The notes beneath the pieces were generated by a model, which saw nothing but the letters and a program-made list of their open reading frames with translations, did no database searches and was not told the DNA's origin. Below, piece by piece: positions 1 through 10,300 of a stretch of DNA of 37,357 nt. Every line of letters begins with the position of its first letter. Position 1 is the stretch's first letter. The DNA comes from Paludibacteraceae bacterium (lineage in GTDB: Bacteria > Bacteroidota > Bacteroidia > Bacteroidales > Paludibacteraceae), in the NCBI GenBank assembly GCA_905234685.1, contig CAJOIR010000019.1, positions 1 through 37,357 of the forward strand, in the 5' to 3' direction. The translations under genes and the position numbers were made by a program.

Positions 1-1023
1 GAACTGACGTAGGAAATCAAGCAAATTCTGCTGAGTCTCTATTTCCACGCGGCGTTTCTGATACTCGGTAGAGCCTTGCAGGTAGAGAGCAGCCTCAGCG
101 CTGAGTTCAGTAATACCATTCTCCTTCTTATACCTCTCGACATTCTGTTCCTCCGACTCAAGTTCTTCGGTAACCACACGCAGACGCTCTTCTATGAAGT
201 TCTTTGCGTTGGTAGCCATGATATTCTTGTCAATCACAGCATCGTAGTTATATAGCTCTATCATCTTGCTGATAAGGTCTATAGCCCGATGAGGCATGTC
301 GGTGTTGGTAGTTATCTCTATAACATTCGACTCCTTCTGAGCCTGTGAAGCAGTAACAGAGTTGAGATATGACTCGGCGAGCCTTTTGATGGGACTTGTA
401 CGTATCTTATATTTAGCACCATCCTCTATCGGGCGACGAACATTGAAAGATACAATACCACAACAAGTCTCAACAGGCTCGTTTAGAGTAGCCAGTTTAT
501 GCTTACTTTTCTGCCTCTTGCCATATTTAACTTTCAGGTAATAAAATTCGCCGTCATATTTCAGACTCATCTTTACCACAAAGCGAGTGGTGTCAATGAA
601 AGACTCCGGATACACGACCTGTATGTCAGAAGTTGGGTACTGACCAATCCAACACATACCTTTCTTTTTGCGGTATTCAGTCTGAAGCCCCAGTTCGCTG
701 ATAGCCTGCTGCATGATAGTACGGGAGTTGAGAATAGACAACTCGTCGACAACCTGTCTTGATCCGGTCATACCCATCATGGAGAGCACATCGGAGTACG
801 GCAAATTGCCAATACCATTGTCCTCAACCGAGCGCAGCAAAAGTGTAGATGACACCTTATAAACCGGCGTGCGAGAGAAATAGTAGAGCGTACACAATCC
901 CGTACATAGCAGTATTGAGACAAGATACCAATACCAAGGTCTAACGACATAATGAATCAACAGTTCACGAATGTTAAGTGTGTCCTGCTGTTCCTGCTGA
1001 TTACCTATATTCTGCTGAGTCAT
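1..1023 (-). CDS. Wzc/Wzz-like polysaccharide chain-length protein, partial (N-terminal 341 residues)
   Basis: The reading frame opens with ATG at 1023 and runs without a stop to the left edge, so the C-terminus lies outside the window. Translation gives a cytoplasmic N-terminus (starts MTQQNIGNQQ), one membrane segment at about residues 31-49 (YWYLVSILLCTGLCTLYYF), a periplasmic Wzz-like region and a charged coiled-coil-like stretch from about residue 268 to the cut end. This is the usual N-terminal layout of Wzc-type proteins, which set polysaccharide length and couple to the Wza export channel in the outer membrane. A cytoplasmic BY-kinase domain would be expected further left but cannot be seen, so a kinase-less Wzz co-polymerase remains possible. 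It starts 13 bases after the stop of the Wza-like gene and is surely co-transcribed with it. Confidence 0.85.
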   Translation of the reverse strand, partial: MTQQNIGNQQEQQDTLNIRELLIHYVVRPWYWYLVSILLCTGLCTLYYFSRTPVYKVSSTLLLRSVEDNGIGNLPYSDVLSMMGMTGSRQVVDELSILNSRTIMQQAISELGLQTEYRKKKGMCWIGQYPTSDIQVVYPESFIDTTRFVVKMSLKYDGEFYYLKVKYGKRQKSKHKLATLNEPVETCCGIVSFNVRRPIEDGAKYKIRTSPIKRLAESYLNSVTASQAQKESNVIEITTNTDMPHRAIDLISKMIELYNYDAVIDKNIMATNAKNFIEERLRVVTEELESEEQNVERYKKENGITELSAEAALYLQGSTEYQKRRVEIETQQNLLDFLRQF

Positions 1024-1036
1024 GATTATATTTATA

Positions 1037-1840
1037 CTAATATTGTGATTTTATTAAGACTACCGACACTATCACAGCTGATACTGATGCCAGAGTGGTG
1101 ACCATACTCAGGTAGAGAGAGACATTCTCGGATGCGATAGCACGCGCATTGTTCGGCTCAACATAGATGACATCGTTCTGCTGCAGGTAGAAATACGGAG
1201 AGCGGAAGAGGTCTGCAGAGTTGAGATTAATACGCACAAATTCCAATTTACCATTGCTGTTCTCACGAGTGAGGAGTATATTCTCACGCTTACCGTAGAT
1301 GGTAAGGTCACCAGCAAGAGCAAGAGCATCAAGAATAGAGATATGCTCGGTTTGAGTGGAATATCTGCCAGGGTTTTTCACTTCACCCAGCACAACAACG
1401 GCATAATTAAGGTAATTGATGTTGACATGAGGATCGTTGACATATGCACTGATCTTCTCCTCGAGCATGAGGCGTGCCTCAGAACGAGTGAGACCAGCAA
1501 GATGGAGTTTGCCCAATATCGGGAAGACGATATCACCTTGGTCATCAACAGTATAGTACTGCACCTGAGCAGTGGAATAGTTCATGGTCCTATTAGGCTC
1601 CTCCTGACGAACAGCTAACATGTTATAGGGCATAACAGCCTCCATATCAAGAGCTGAAACATTGATGAGCAACTTATCCTCAGGCTTGATGACAGGTTCT
1701 TTAACAGGAGTGTAATCGGCATTGATGCTGTCGCTGCCAACTTTATCAATATCATGGAAATAGGAGAGTTTCTTCTGCGTGACACATGATGATGCCAACA
1801 GAGAGACTGCTGCAAAGATAATAAAAGATATTTTCTTCAT
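1037..1840 (-). CDS. Wza-like polysaccharide export outer-membrane lipoprotein
   Basis: 267 residues. The N-terminus is a lipoprotein signal (MKKISFIIFAAVSLLASSC) with lipidation expected at Cys19. A Poly_export domain follows at about residues 50-130 (KPEDKLLINV, then DDQGDIVFPILGKLHLAGLT), then an SLBB domain at about 145-230 (VVVLGEVKNPGRYS, ILDALALAGDLTIYGKR). A hydrophobic C-terminal helix lies at about 240-262, as is common in Bacteroidota homologues. Family members form the outer-membrane ring through which capsule or exopolysaccharide leaves the cell. ATG at 1840 gives a proper signal peptide and lies 27 bases after the -7 promoter element. It is the first gene of an operon continuing into the Wzc-like gene; the rest of the polysaccharide cluster would be to the left of the window. 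Which polysaccharide is exported cannot be told. Confidence 0.93.
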   Translation of the reverse strand: MKKISFIIFAAVSLLASSCVTQKKLSYFHDIDKVGSDSINADYTPVKEPVIKPEDKLLINVSALDMEAVMPYNMLAVRQEEPNRTMNYSTAQVQYYTVDDQGDIVFPILGKLHLAGLTRSEARLMLEEKISAYVNDPHVNINYLNYAVVVLGEVKNPGRYSTQTEHISILDALALAGDLTIYGKRENILLTRENSNGKLEFVRINLNSADLFRSPYFYLQQNDVIYVEPNNARAIASENVSLYLSMVTTLASVSAVIVSVVLIKSQY

Positions 1841-1867
1841 TATTCTAAGATTTGAAATTCAAGCGTG

Positions 1868-1898
1868 CAAAGGTACGAAATATTTTCTATTCACACAA
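1868..1898 (-). promoter_or_regulatory. Bacteroidota-type promoter of the polysaccharide export operon
   Basis: On the minus strand the -7 element TACCTTTG occupies 1875-1868 and a -33 TTG lies at 1898-1896, separated by exactly 20 bases. This matches the known Bacteroidota housekeeping promoter (TTTG/TTG, 19-21 bases, TAnnTTTG). The wza-like ATG follows 27 bases further on, so the leader is short. The remaining intergenic DNA up to 2042 shows no convincing terminator for the protease operon that ends there. Confidence 0.75.
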
Positions 1899-2042
1899 GG
1901 CTATGAAGAAAAAAGTTCCAAGTTTGGCAGGGTAAGGAGAATTAATATGAAATATGAAATATGTAAGTAGCAGACACAAGTCTCTACGAAATATCAATGG
2001 GGTTAGGGTGAGCTTTGGATGAACTTAGGATGGAGTCAGGTA

Positions 2043-3938
2043 CTATCGAACTATGAGTTTGTGAGATACGACAGTGGCGGGAGACTGAATCCTGACAACG
2101 TAGAGACCTGACCGGCATGGAGCAGACATACGAATTGTTCTACTTGCAGCGACTTTCTGTCGTGAAACGAGAGTTCCATTGACATCAAGTGTCTCAACAA
2201 CGACATCTTCAGCAATACTACCTGATGTCAACGAGAACACTCCACCCTGTTGAACTATAGTGGGATACAGCTGCCACTCAGGAGGCAAAATATGCGAAAG
2301 ACCGTCACTCACAGTGTCAGAGTCATGCTTTTGCTCTTCGGGTGAATTATACGAAATAAGGAGAGAGTCGGCAGTAAGAGTGACATACATGAATGCCTCG
2401 CCGTAGCGTGCATAAGCAACATGCCATTTGTCAGCCTCGCCCAAAGCATAGGTATTCAGGGTGTCACGATATACATGTGCGATCCGGTAAACACCTTCAT
2501 TCAAGGCAGCAGGGTTGAGTTTGAACACCTCGCGACCATTCTTGTTGGTGCCAGTGCGGTAATAACCTGCTCTCAACGAGAGGCGGCGGCTATCAAGAAT
2601 GTCAATTATAGAGTCGCGAGTATGATGAAACAGTGCCAAACCGTATCTGCCTTTAAAGTCGTTCAGGCCAAAGTTCTGAGTACGTATCATATTGATATTT
2701 ATCAATGTTGCTTCTCCTGTCTGCGGGTCAGGAGCGAGAGAGTCGCGATGATATGCCATGGTGTCAACCGTGATACTGTCAATGCCCATGAGCGGCAGCG
2801 GGAGGATGTTGTCGTTGGAAGGCTGAATGCCAGTTATAGCAATATGTTTATCACTATATATCCTACCTCCACCGCCCGTTCCCTGCTCTGCGGGGGCAAG
2901 TGCAGACAGACGGTACCAACCATCGCATCTACCATTCCAGCCCCAGTTGATATGAAAACAGCCGTCGGTATCATAGCCGTCACAAATGAATGCATGGCGA
3001 GTGTTCTGATCGGAAGTGGCACCATAGATGACAGGTCGTCCTGCCGCCAACTCATGACGGAGGATATGTTCGAAACTGTCGGTAGGTAGCACGTCAGCAT
3101 TCACATGCTGAATGCCGAGGTCATAGTCGAAATACTCGACAAGCGACTTAGCCGCTATCTTTGTGCCAGTAGTACTGGTAGAGCCATATTTCATTTCGGT
3201 AGCTACACCACATTGATATACAAGCAGAGAGACAGCATCAGCGAAGTCACCAGTAATGATTTTCATCTTGCTGAGCAACTTCCAGTTGTATTGCACGGAG
3301 TCGAAACGTGCTGACAGACGAACGGTGTCATCTACACCACGTGCCCAGTCGTAAGCATGACTGCCACGCCCAGTCAGGGGATACTGCCAACGCGTCATCA
3401 CCTGAGACATAGCAACAGCCACACAACCTGCAGCGGCACGATTATCATCATCATACATCGGACACAGACGGTTATATGGGTCACGTTGTCCCCATTCGGT
3501 GGTGCAGAGAGGTCCTATGCTGTCAGGCAGAGTGTTGTCATACGACACGAAACGCATGGTTGAGTAATGAGAATGAGAAGAATTAGCCTGCCTACATCGC
3601 CACTCTCTGTCGTAACCTTCGAGCCAAAAGCGCATTGCGGGATTCAGATTGTCCATATCGAACACGCTGTTGTCGGCATAACCCAAGACCTCAGGTTGCT
3701 CATTGTTAGCGCCGACGATAACAAAGCCATTGCCAGTATTGAACGCCATCCACGAATCTGACTGCGCGGCAAGACTGACATTGAATACTGCAGGCACACG
3801 ATGCCCATTGCAGTAGGCGGCTTTGGCTTTATAATGCCGAATTGCGATGTTCTCTGCTTCTGCAAGACTGCGGAGCGTAGCATGCGACATGAGAGCGAGA
3901 GCCGACACTACACACAATACGAAGACACGACGAGACAT
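2043..3938 (-). CDS. C10 family (streptopain-like) cysteine protease with T9SS sorting domain
   Basis: About 631 residues from ATG at 3938; a GTG one codon earlier is a less likely start. A signal peptide (MSRRVFVLCVVSALALMSHA) is followed by a short Spi-like prodomain at about 22-115. The C10 catalytic domain then has the nucleophile in AAAGCVAVAMSQ (Cys172) and the histidine in RHAFICDGYDTDG (His315), followed by the conserved HINWGWNG loop. The Cys-His spacing of about 143 residues is close to streptopain's. About 260 extra residues follow, ending in a type A T9SS sorting domain (SGLYVVRIQS ... HKLIVR), so the enzyme should be secreted and tethered at or released from the cell surface. It is the last gene of the five-gene operon, 15 bases after its neighbour. 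Likely roles are host or dietary protein degradation, or processing of the co-encoded surface proteins; the second is inference. Confidence 0.92.
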   Translation of the reverse strand: MSRRVFVLCVVSALALMSHATLRSLAEAENIAIRHYKAKAAYCNGHRVPAVFNVSLAAQSDSWMAFNTGNGFVIVGANNEQPEVLGYADNSVFDMDNLNPAMRFWLEGYDREWRCRQANSSHSHYSTMRFVSYDNTLPDSIGPLCTTEWGQRDPYNRLCPMYDDDNRAAAGCVAVAMSQVMTRWQYPLTGRGSHAYDWARGVDDTVRLSARFDSVQYNWKLLSKMKIITGDFADAVSLLVYQCGVATEMKYGSTSTTGTKIAAKSLVEYFDYDLGIQHVNADVLPTDSFEHILRHELAAGRPVIYGATSDQNTRHAFICDGYDTDGCFHINWGWNGRCDGWYRLSALAPAEQGTGGGGRIYSDKHIAITGIQPSNDNILPLPLMGIDSITVDTMAYHRDSLAPDPQTGEATLININMIRTQNFGLNDFKGRYGLALFHHTRDSIIDILDSRRLSLRAGYYRTGTNKNGREVFKLNPAALNEGVYRIAHVYRDTLNTYALGEADKWHVAYARYGEAFMYVTLTADSLLISYNSPEEQKHDSDTVSDGLSHILPPEWQLYPTIVQQGGVFSLTSGSIAEDVVVETLDVNGTLVSRQKVAASRTIRMSAPCRSGLYVVRIQSPATVVSHKLIVR

Positions 3939-3953
3939 CACATCAAGAATCTG

Positions 3954-6900
3954 CTATAACACTATCATCTTCTTCCGGTCAACCTCAGTGGAGGAATAGA
4001 GGACATTCACTATATACAAGCCCGGTTCGGCAGGAGCGGTAATATAGGAGAGTCCTTGCGACAACGATGTTACCAAGCAGCAACGACCCATAGTATCGAA
4101 GATTTCGACAGTAGCATGCATCGGAAGACGCAACGGCACACGCGAAGAACTATTAACCACAGAGGGACCAATGATACTCGGATACTGAGTTATATCGGTA
4201 TGCTTGACAGGGTAAACAGGACAGGTGGTGAGGACAACGCTGTCGCTGCGGGTTAACTCAACATAATACGGTTGCCCATAGTCGAACTCGGCGCCATTGA
4301 GATAGAGGTATGGTCCGGTAGCACCTTCAATGATGGAGTCACCTTTATACCACTGGAATGCAATAAAGTTGTAGCCACCGTTGTTGAGACTGTCACGAAT
4401 AGCAATGACGTCATTCCACTTTTGATGAAGGATGGAGTCAGGGTAATGGACAACCAAGTTTACATGTACTTGTTTATGCAGAGTATCAGAAACCAAATCA
4501 TAGAAAGTGAATAATAACGGATACTTATCAGCTCTAATAGAGTCGGGTATACTCAAATTTATATCAACTTCAGACAGTATCTGCGGGAATAGTGTCGTAT
4601 CAATACTCTCTATAAAATCTGAACTACTAATCATAGAGAACTTGTCTGTTTTTCCAGGTTTGAATGAGACAGGTATCGTCACGTGACCAGCATCTGCACA
4701 GACATTTACAACAGAATCAATTTTCACACTAAGAGAATCGTGAACATAAAGTTCGTAAGTAACCGTCTTTTGGCAACCGCCCTCCAACTCAAAATGACCA
4801 GAATACGTACTATTAGTTTTAGCATTTGTAGTTTCAACTTCTTTCACACCAGCATAGCCGGAGTCATAATAATAAACGTTGCCTCTAAGAATGGTATCAT
4901 ATACGGTTGTATCGATATGGTCACCCATCTCCAAATCAAGCACAATAATACTATCACAACCTACAGATGAGACTACCGTATCTTCATATATACCTGTTTC
5001 ATAATAATACTTGTCAATAGCAACCGAGTTATCAGAATTACGATAAACGGCATGATAACTACTTCCGCGACAGCCTTTCTTTTTTAATGGTGTTTCAACC
5101 GGTCCAATAGGAGGAATGTTAACCCAAACCGAGTCAGAGTCGGAACATGTTTGATAATATGCAAACATTTTTACCTTGAACATACCACCCTCGGCAGGGA
5201 ATATAACGGTATCAGGATTATAATTATATGAGGATTCTGCTATATCTCCAAAATCCCACCTTATGTAGTCGCAAAGTTCTGTTGTGCGCGATACTTCATG
5301 TGTAATGTGGTCTTCCTCTTTCATATAAAAATCACCCTTGAAAACAACTTTGTTTTGACAACCTTCACGAATCACTTCGTAACTGCCTCCAGCCTTAGGA
5401 CTATGTATCATAGATGATGCATACAGGGTGAAATAGCATGACGAGTCACCTACAAACATACAATCCACTGCATATCTTCTCGTATCATTCGTACCGACAT
5501 CAATTGACTGCTGGCGCGATACGACAAGTGATTCATCCCAAGTCCCGGTAACATCATGAACTTTCTGCTGGTCAGACCTTAGATACCACCTGTAGTCAAA
5601 ACCGTCAGGAGCCTTGAAAACAGGATTAACCTGACCACATTCCATACCCTCCAACTGACCTTTCGAGCACTTAAGAACAAAATAAGAATAGCCAAAATGA
5701 CCATTCTGAGAGCAATCATAAGATGACAACTGAATTATCACTTCTTGTCCATGATATGCAGACAGGTTAACACCAACCTGAGTCCAATCTTTCCAATAGA
5801 TATCACCAGCGTTCCGTGTGCCAGTACCATCCTTGCTGCTTGGAACTACAACTGTTGTATTCTTAGAGTCAATAAAATGCCAACCTTCATTCTGCCAATT
5901 AGGATTAAATTTCACTTCAGAACCCGTAAAGTCAGCTGTGGCGCACTCTGGAGCATCTTTAAGTATCCTATGTCTGCTGTCGAGAATTTTCATTTCGAAA
6001 CGCGGATCTTTATGACTATTCGGTATAAGTTCTCCTTCGTGAATATCATGCCCAGGTGCTTCAACTACAATCGCATATTTCAAAATCACCATAGGATTTG
6101 TCATAGTATCAACAAGAAATCTGAATTCAGCCCTTTCAGCTTGTGCACCATTACGGTTATTACCCAATCTCACAGAAGCAAATTCACCAACGGGTATTGT
6201 TTTTAACCCTACTCCACCAACATCATATTTAGTAATCTCGTCAATTTCATAGGGGTCAACATGAACGGTATGCCTTGATGTATTAGCTTCGGGACCATCA
6301 TTTACCAACCCGTTCTCCCAATCCGAATCCGGGAAAACTGTTGAAGGGATATTTTCAGCCACATAACAATTTTCCTTTGTCAGAGTAAGATAGTCAAGTC
6401 CGCAGTGGCGGTTTATCAAATATATCAATTTAGTAATTGACAGCGGCACACTATATACATGATTACCCAAATTGTCAAGTCCACAGTCACGGCGTATATA
6501 AAAATCAGAATAGCCTTCATCTATGTCTGTAACAACATAAGAAGTGCCTGTCACATTAACGTCTTGCCAAGAATCTTTAAGGTAGTTATATATCCGAATA
6601 TTATAATTATCATCTTCATCACCTGTCCAAGAGAGTTTAACGGTTTCATCAACTTCTTCAAACTCGAGGTCAGTAGGTGCTTCACAATAATCAGTCGGCA
6701 TAATCAGAATATTGTCTATACATGCTCCCGGGTCGGCAGCGTCTGTTTCATTGCTCAGCCATACAAACACCAATTTGCTCTTCTCTCCATCTGCATGAAA
6801 TATCAACTGTTCGTTCCGCCATGTGGATGAGAGAGACAAATAATTCAAGTTGCGCATCTTATCCAAAATAAGTGCATAATCTATGACAAGTTGAGGCAAT

Positions 6901-7322
6901 GCTCCAGCGGGAGAAGTGTTTACATCCCCTTCAGAATCAGGTACCCATGCCACATACAATGCATGCTCGCCTGTGAGTATACCACGAGCACGCCAATCGA
7001 AAGATAAGATATAATCATCTACCTGTAAATCAAGTTCCACATACGCTACTGCCGCACAACCAGAAGCAACATAATAGGCACTGTCGCCTACTCCATCGGC
7101 TGAAATATACATAGAGTTACTGCCACCATTGTTCACAGCACTACCTATATACCAACGATTGGATATTTTATAACCATAATACCCAGGATTTAAAGACCAT
7201 TTAACATTGACCTGCGTGTTCTCAAAGTCGCAAGAATAATAGTTTATCTGCTGTGCAAGCAGAGTGCCTGAGAAAACAAGCACAAGCGAGAAAAACAATA
7301 TGTGGCGTCTCATATTATGCAT
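3954..7322 (-). CDS. Large T9SS-secreted multidomain surface protein (adhesin-like), paralogue of the next gene upstream
   Basis: 1122 residues. A signal peptide ends near LLAQQ (about residue 24). Then come a jelly-roll/MAM-like domain (about 25-210), a fibronectin-III-like domain (about 211-300), a second jelly-roll containing KDWTQVGVNLSAYHGQ (about 511), a PKD-like segment with the WDFGD signature (about 684-735), one GCDS repeat (GCDSIIVLDLE, about 791), an Ig-like segment QWYKGDSIIEGATGPYLY (about 990) and a type A T9SS sorting domain (about 1044-1122, PGLYIVNVLY ... KKMIVL). It shares this order and several blocks with the 7326-10514 product, so the two arose by tandem duplication. No catalytic motif is visible. 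Such architectures are typical of surface adhesins or matrix proteins, but the ligand is unknown. The start ATG lies 3 bases after the upstream stop, implying tight co-translation. Confidence 0.9.
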   Translation of the reverse strand: MHNMRRHILFFSLVLVFSGTLLAQQINYYSCDFENTQVNVKWSLNPGYYGYKISNRWYIGSAVNNGGSNSMYISADGVGDSAYYVASGCAAVAYVELDLQVDDYILSFDWRARGILTGEHALYVAWVPDSEGDVNTSPAGALPQLVIDYALILDKMRNLNYLSLSSTWRNEQLIFHADGEKSKLVFVWLSNETDAADPGACIDNILIMPTDYCEAPTDLEFEEVDETVKLSWTGDEDDNYNIRIYNYLKDSWQDVNVTGTSYVVTDIDEGYSDFYIRRDCGLDNLGNHVYSVPLSITKLIYLINRHCGLDYLTLTKENCYVAENIPSTVFPDSDWENGLVNDGPEANTSRHTVHVDPYEIDEITKYDVGGVGLKTIPVGEFASVRLGNNRNGAQAERAEFRFLVDTMTNPMVILKYAIVVEAPGHDIHEGELIPNSHKDPRFEMKILDSRHRILKDAPECATADFTGSEVKFNPNWQNEGWHFIDSKNTTVVVPSSKDGTGTRNAGDIYWKDWTQVGVNLSAYHGQEVIIQLSSYDCSQNGHFGYSYFVLKCSKGQLEGMECGQVNPVFKAPDGFDYRWYLRSDQQKVHDVTGTWDESLVVSRQQSIDVGTNDTRRYAVDCMFVGDSSCYFTLYASSMIHSPKAGGSYEVIREGCQNKVVFKGDFYMKEEDHITHEVSRTTELCDYIRWDFGDIAESSYNYNPDTVIFPAEGGMFKVKMFAYYQTCSDSDSVWVNIPPIGPVETPLKKKGCRGSSYHAVYRNSDNSVAIDKYYYETGIYEDTVVSSVGCDSIIVLDLEMGDHIDTTVYDTILRGNVYYYDSGYAGVKEVETTNAKTNSTYSGHFELEGGCQKTVTYELYVHDSLSVKIDSVVNVCADAGHVTIPVSFKPGKTDKFSMISSSDFIESIDTTLFPQILSEVDINLSIPDSIRADKYPLLFTFYDLVSDTLHKQVHVNLVVHYPDSILHQKWNDVIAIRDSLNNGGYNFIAFQWYKGDSIIEGATGPYLYLNGAEFDYGQPYYVELTRSDSVVLTTCPVYPVKHTDITQYPSIIGPSVVNSSSRVPLRLPMHATVEIFDTMGRCCLVTSLSQGLSYITAPAEPGLYIVNVLYSSTEVDRKKMIVL

Positions 7323-7325
7323 AGA

Positions 7326-10300
7326 TTATTTTATCAATACTTTCTTGACAATATTCTGCTCTGCATCGGTTACACTCAGCATATAGTAACCGCTGTTTAA
7401 CGCAGGAACAAGTATTCCAGACTCTTTGGTGAAGTACTGCTCAGCCATCACGTTACCAGTGTTGCTTATCCAGCGTGCCACACCACTGCATTTGCGCGGA
7501 ATCTGCTGACCGCCGAAGAGCAATGTAGGTATATTCTCATCACCACTCATATCAACAGTTGTCACAGGGCAGATGTAGAGCATCACACTATCGTTACGCA
7601 TGACTTGTGCCGAATACTGCGCTCCTATCTCCAAGCCACCTTCGACATAGAGATATGGTCCGGTTTCGCCCTCAATAGGCATATCATCCTTATACCACTG
7701 ATACGAAAGGAACTCATAGCCGCCGTTATAGGTACTGTTCTGAATGCCGAGGACATCGTTCCAACGCTGAACAATGATAGAACTGCGGTAGTTGATGTCG
7801 AAAGGCAGAGTAAAGATTTGATTGCCGCAAGACTGATGCTGATAGAATTCCACTTGAGCGGTGTAATGGTCAGGTTGCACAGAAGCGGGATAAGGTATGT
7901 CAACATAGGCAAGCGAAGCATCGTAAATCATGGTGTCACGCAGTTCATGTTTGCCACCAATGAAGCGCACAGCCAAGCTGTCGAATGCTCCATGGAACAC
8001 ATCGAAGTTGACAGTCAGTTTCTCTGCATCGGCACAAACCGTAGGCACATGGTCGACATCCACACCCAACTTGGTGAGTACAGTAAGGTCAAGATTAATG
8101 ATACTGTCGCAACCATGTGTATTTCGCAACCAAGCCTCATATATACCAGTCTTATTGTATATCAACGAATCGAGATGATATACACCGTCAGAGCAGATAG
8201 TGTCTGAGATGAACTGCTCAGGACTATTGGGGAAGACGGTCAAATCGAGATAAATAAGGCTGTCGCAACCTGAAATGTTTTTAAGCGGGTTAAGATAGGT
8301 GCCAGTCTCAGTACGATATTCGCCTGCAAACATGATAGCATTGCCTTCACAGAACTCTTTCTTTTCGGTCTTGTCGGCAGTAAGAATACTCGGTATGTTG
8401 AACGTATCAACACGAATATCCGCACATGACTCCTCAGCAAGATATGCAGTTAGAGTCACTTCTATCTGGTCACCATTGACATCGCACTGGTAAGCAGGGT
8501 TAGGCAACGACACCGACATAGGCGCATTGCCCGGATGCTTAAGACTACGAATGTCCCACAAATAGGACTCGCATGCCTCGTCACGATAATGTTCAGTGAG
8601 AGTATCGTACATCATGATTACGTGACTTGTATTCTGGAAGCGGACGGTATTCTTGCACTTTGAAGGCTCATGACTGATAGAATACTCTGCAAACGGATAA
8701 CGCGGCGAAAGTGCAGTAGAGAGTTGGAAGCAGCAGTCGGATGCCTCCTTGTAGCACACTTCGCAAGTATAACGCTGATGGTCGCCACGCCCTACATTAA
8801 TGGTCTTGTTGTGCGAGACGATGCTATCCGACTCGTTTGTCCATGTATAATCAAAGCCATCAGGAGCATCTACTTTTATCAGCGGTATGTCACCGCAAGT
8901 CTCAGTAAACAATTTCGCACTGGTGCAGTCCATCACATAGTATGCGTAAGTGAAGTGACCGCCCTGACCGCAGTCGAAAGTACTGAGGCGCACCTTAATA
9001 ACCTGCCCGTGATACTCAGACAAGTTGAGTCCGATAGTAGTCCAATCCTTCCATTTTCCTTTGTGGTTGGCATAATTCCAGTCGTTCCACTCGCCTACAT
9101 CTTCCTCCCTATAAAGGAAGTAAGCCCTTCCGCACAATTCATCGATAGGATAGTCGTTTTCATCAAGTATATCAAGATGGAATTCATTAAGGTCAGATTG
9201 ATGTCCGGGATCTTCGAATACGACAGCATAGCGCACAAGCAAAATAGCCTGATCGGTGCTATCAACCAGCAGACTATATGTCACGCTCTCTTCCTCCGAA
9301 CCAGGTTTCCAGTTGCCAAGGCGTACAGAAGCCTGACAATCTTCAGGAACCTTGAGCAGACCTTTACCGTTACCATCGACAGTACGCGGGTCATATTCAC
9401 CCTTATGTGCACAGACGGTATGCCGGCTCTCCTGATCGTACTCACCATGGTCAACAATACCGTATTCCGAATCCGGATTGCGGTAAGTACCATAACGGCA
9501 TTCCACATTCTCTCCTTCGAAATTGATGTAGTTGATGCAATGATTGTCCCAGCAGAACAGCCTGAATTCACGACAATAGGCGTAAGCACTCGTATCCTGT
9601 CCCAAGATTCCCCGAACACGGAACTCATACAAACCTTCCTTCATTTGCTCGATAGTATAAGAATACTTCGTACCATCTTTCGGGTCACGCAAATCAGACG
9701 CCACCAAACCATTGATTACGCTCCAACGATAACTGTCAGCTTCGCGGAATTCAAGAACGAAATTATCAAGCAAACTCTTCCAAGTCAGCACTACGCTATT
9801 TGTTTCATTAGAACAATCCATCTCTGCCGTGAAATTGGATGGACGCTGTGCTCTGCTATAGCACAACTGAATGTTGTCGATACAAGCACCCAACGGCAAT
9901 TCCTGCACAAGGTTCGGATCAGTATTACGATTCACCCAAATAAAGGCAAGGGCAAACGTAAAACGGTCAATATTCTTTTTGCTGACATTAATTTGATATG
10001 ACAGATTCTCCCAAGTTGACCTGTCGCACAAAGCACGTGCTCCACCCTGACCAAGAGGCAACATACTGTTGACAGCCGCACTGGTAAGAACATTGCCGGA
10101 AGAAGCAGACACTGCCAGAGAAGACAGATTCTGCTCAGGACCAAAATAGACATACAACTCAGACAAGTTTTGCTGACCTTCGTTTTTCCAGTCGAACGAC
10201 AAGTCGTAGTGCTGAATATCGGCAGTGTCGCTCGGGAACTTTATTCTCCTGTATGCCATTACCGTATTAGGACGGTAAGCGAAAGAAGGTGTCAGACCAT

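Noticed and set aside
499-762. Small plus-strand open frame at the left end
   Set aside because: Antisense to the Wzc-like gene, whose frame is continuous through this stretch.
2421-3089. 222-codon open frame on the plus strand
   Set aside because: Antisense to the C10 protease catalytic domain, with no recognisable motifs.
8670-10001. 443-codon open frame on the plus strand
   Set aside because: It lies antisense to a coherent T9SS surface protein with signal peptide, domains and sorting tail; its own translation shows no domain or signal and low-complexity residue use.
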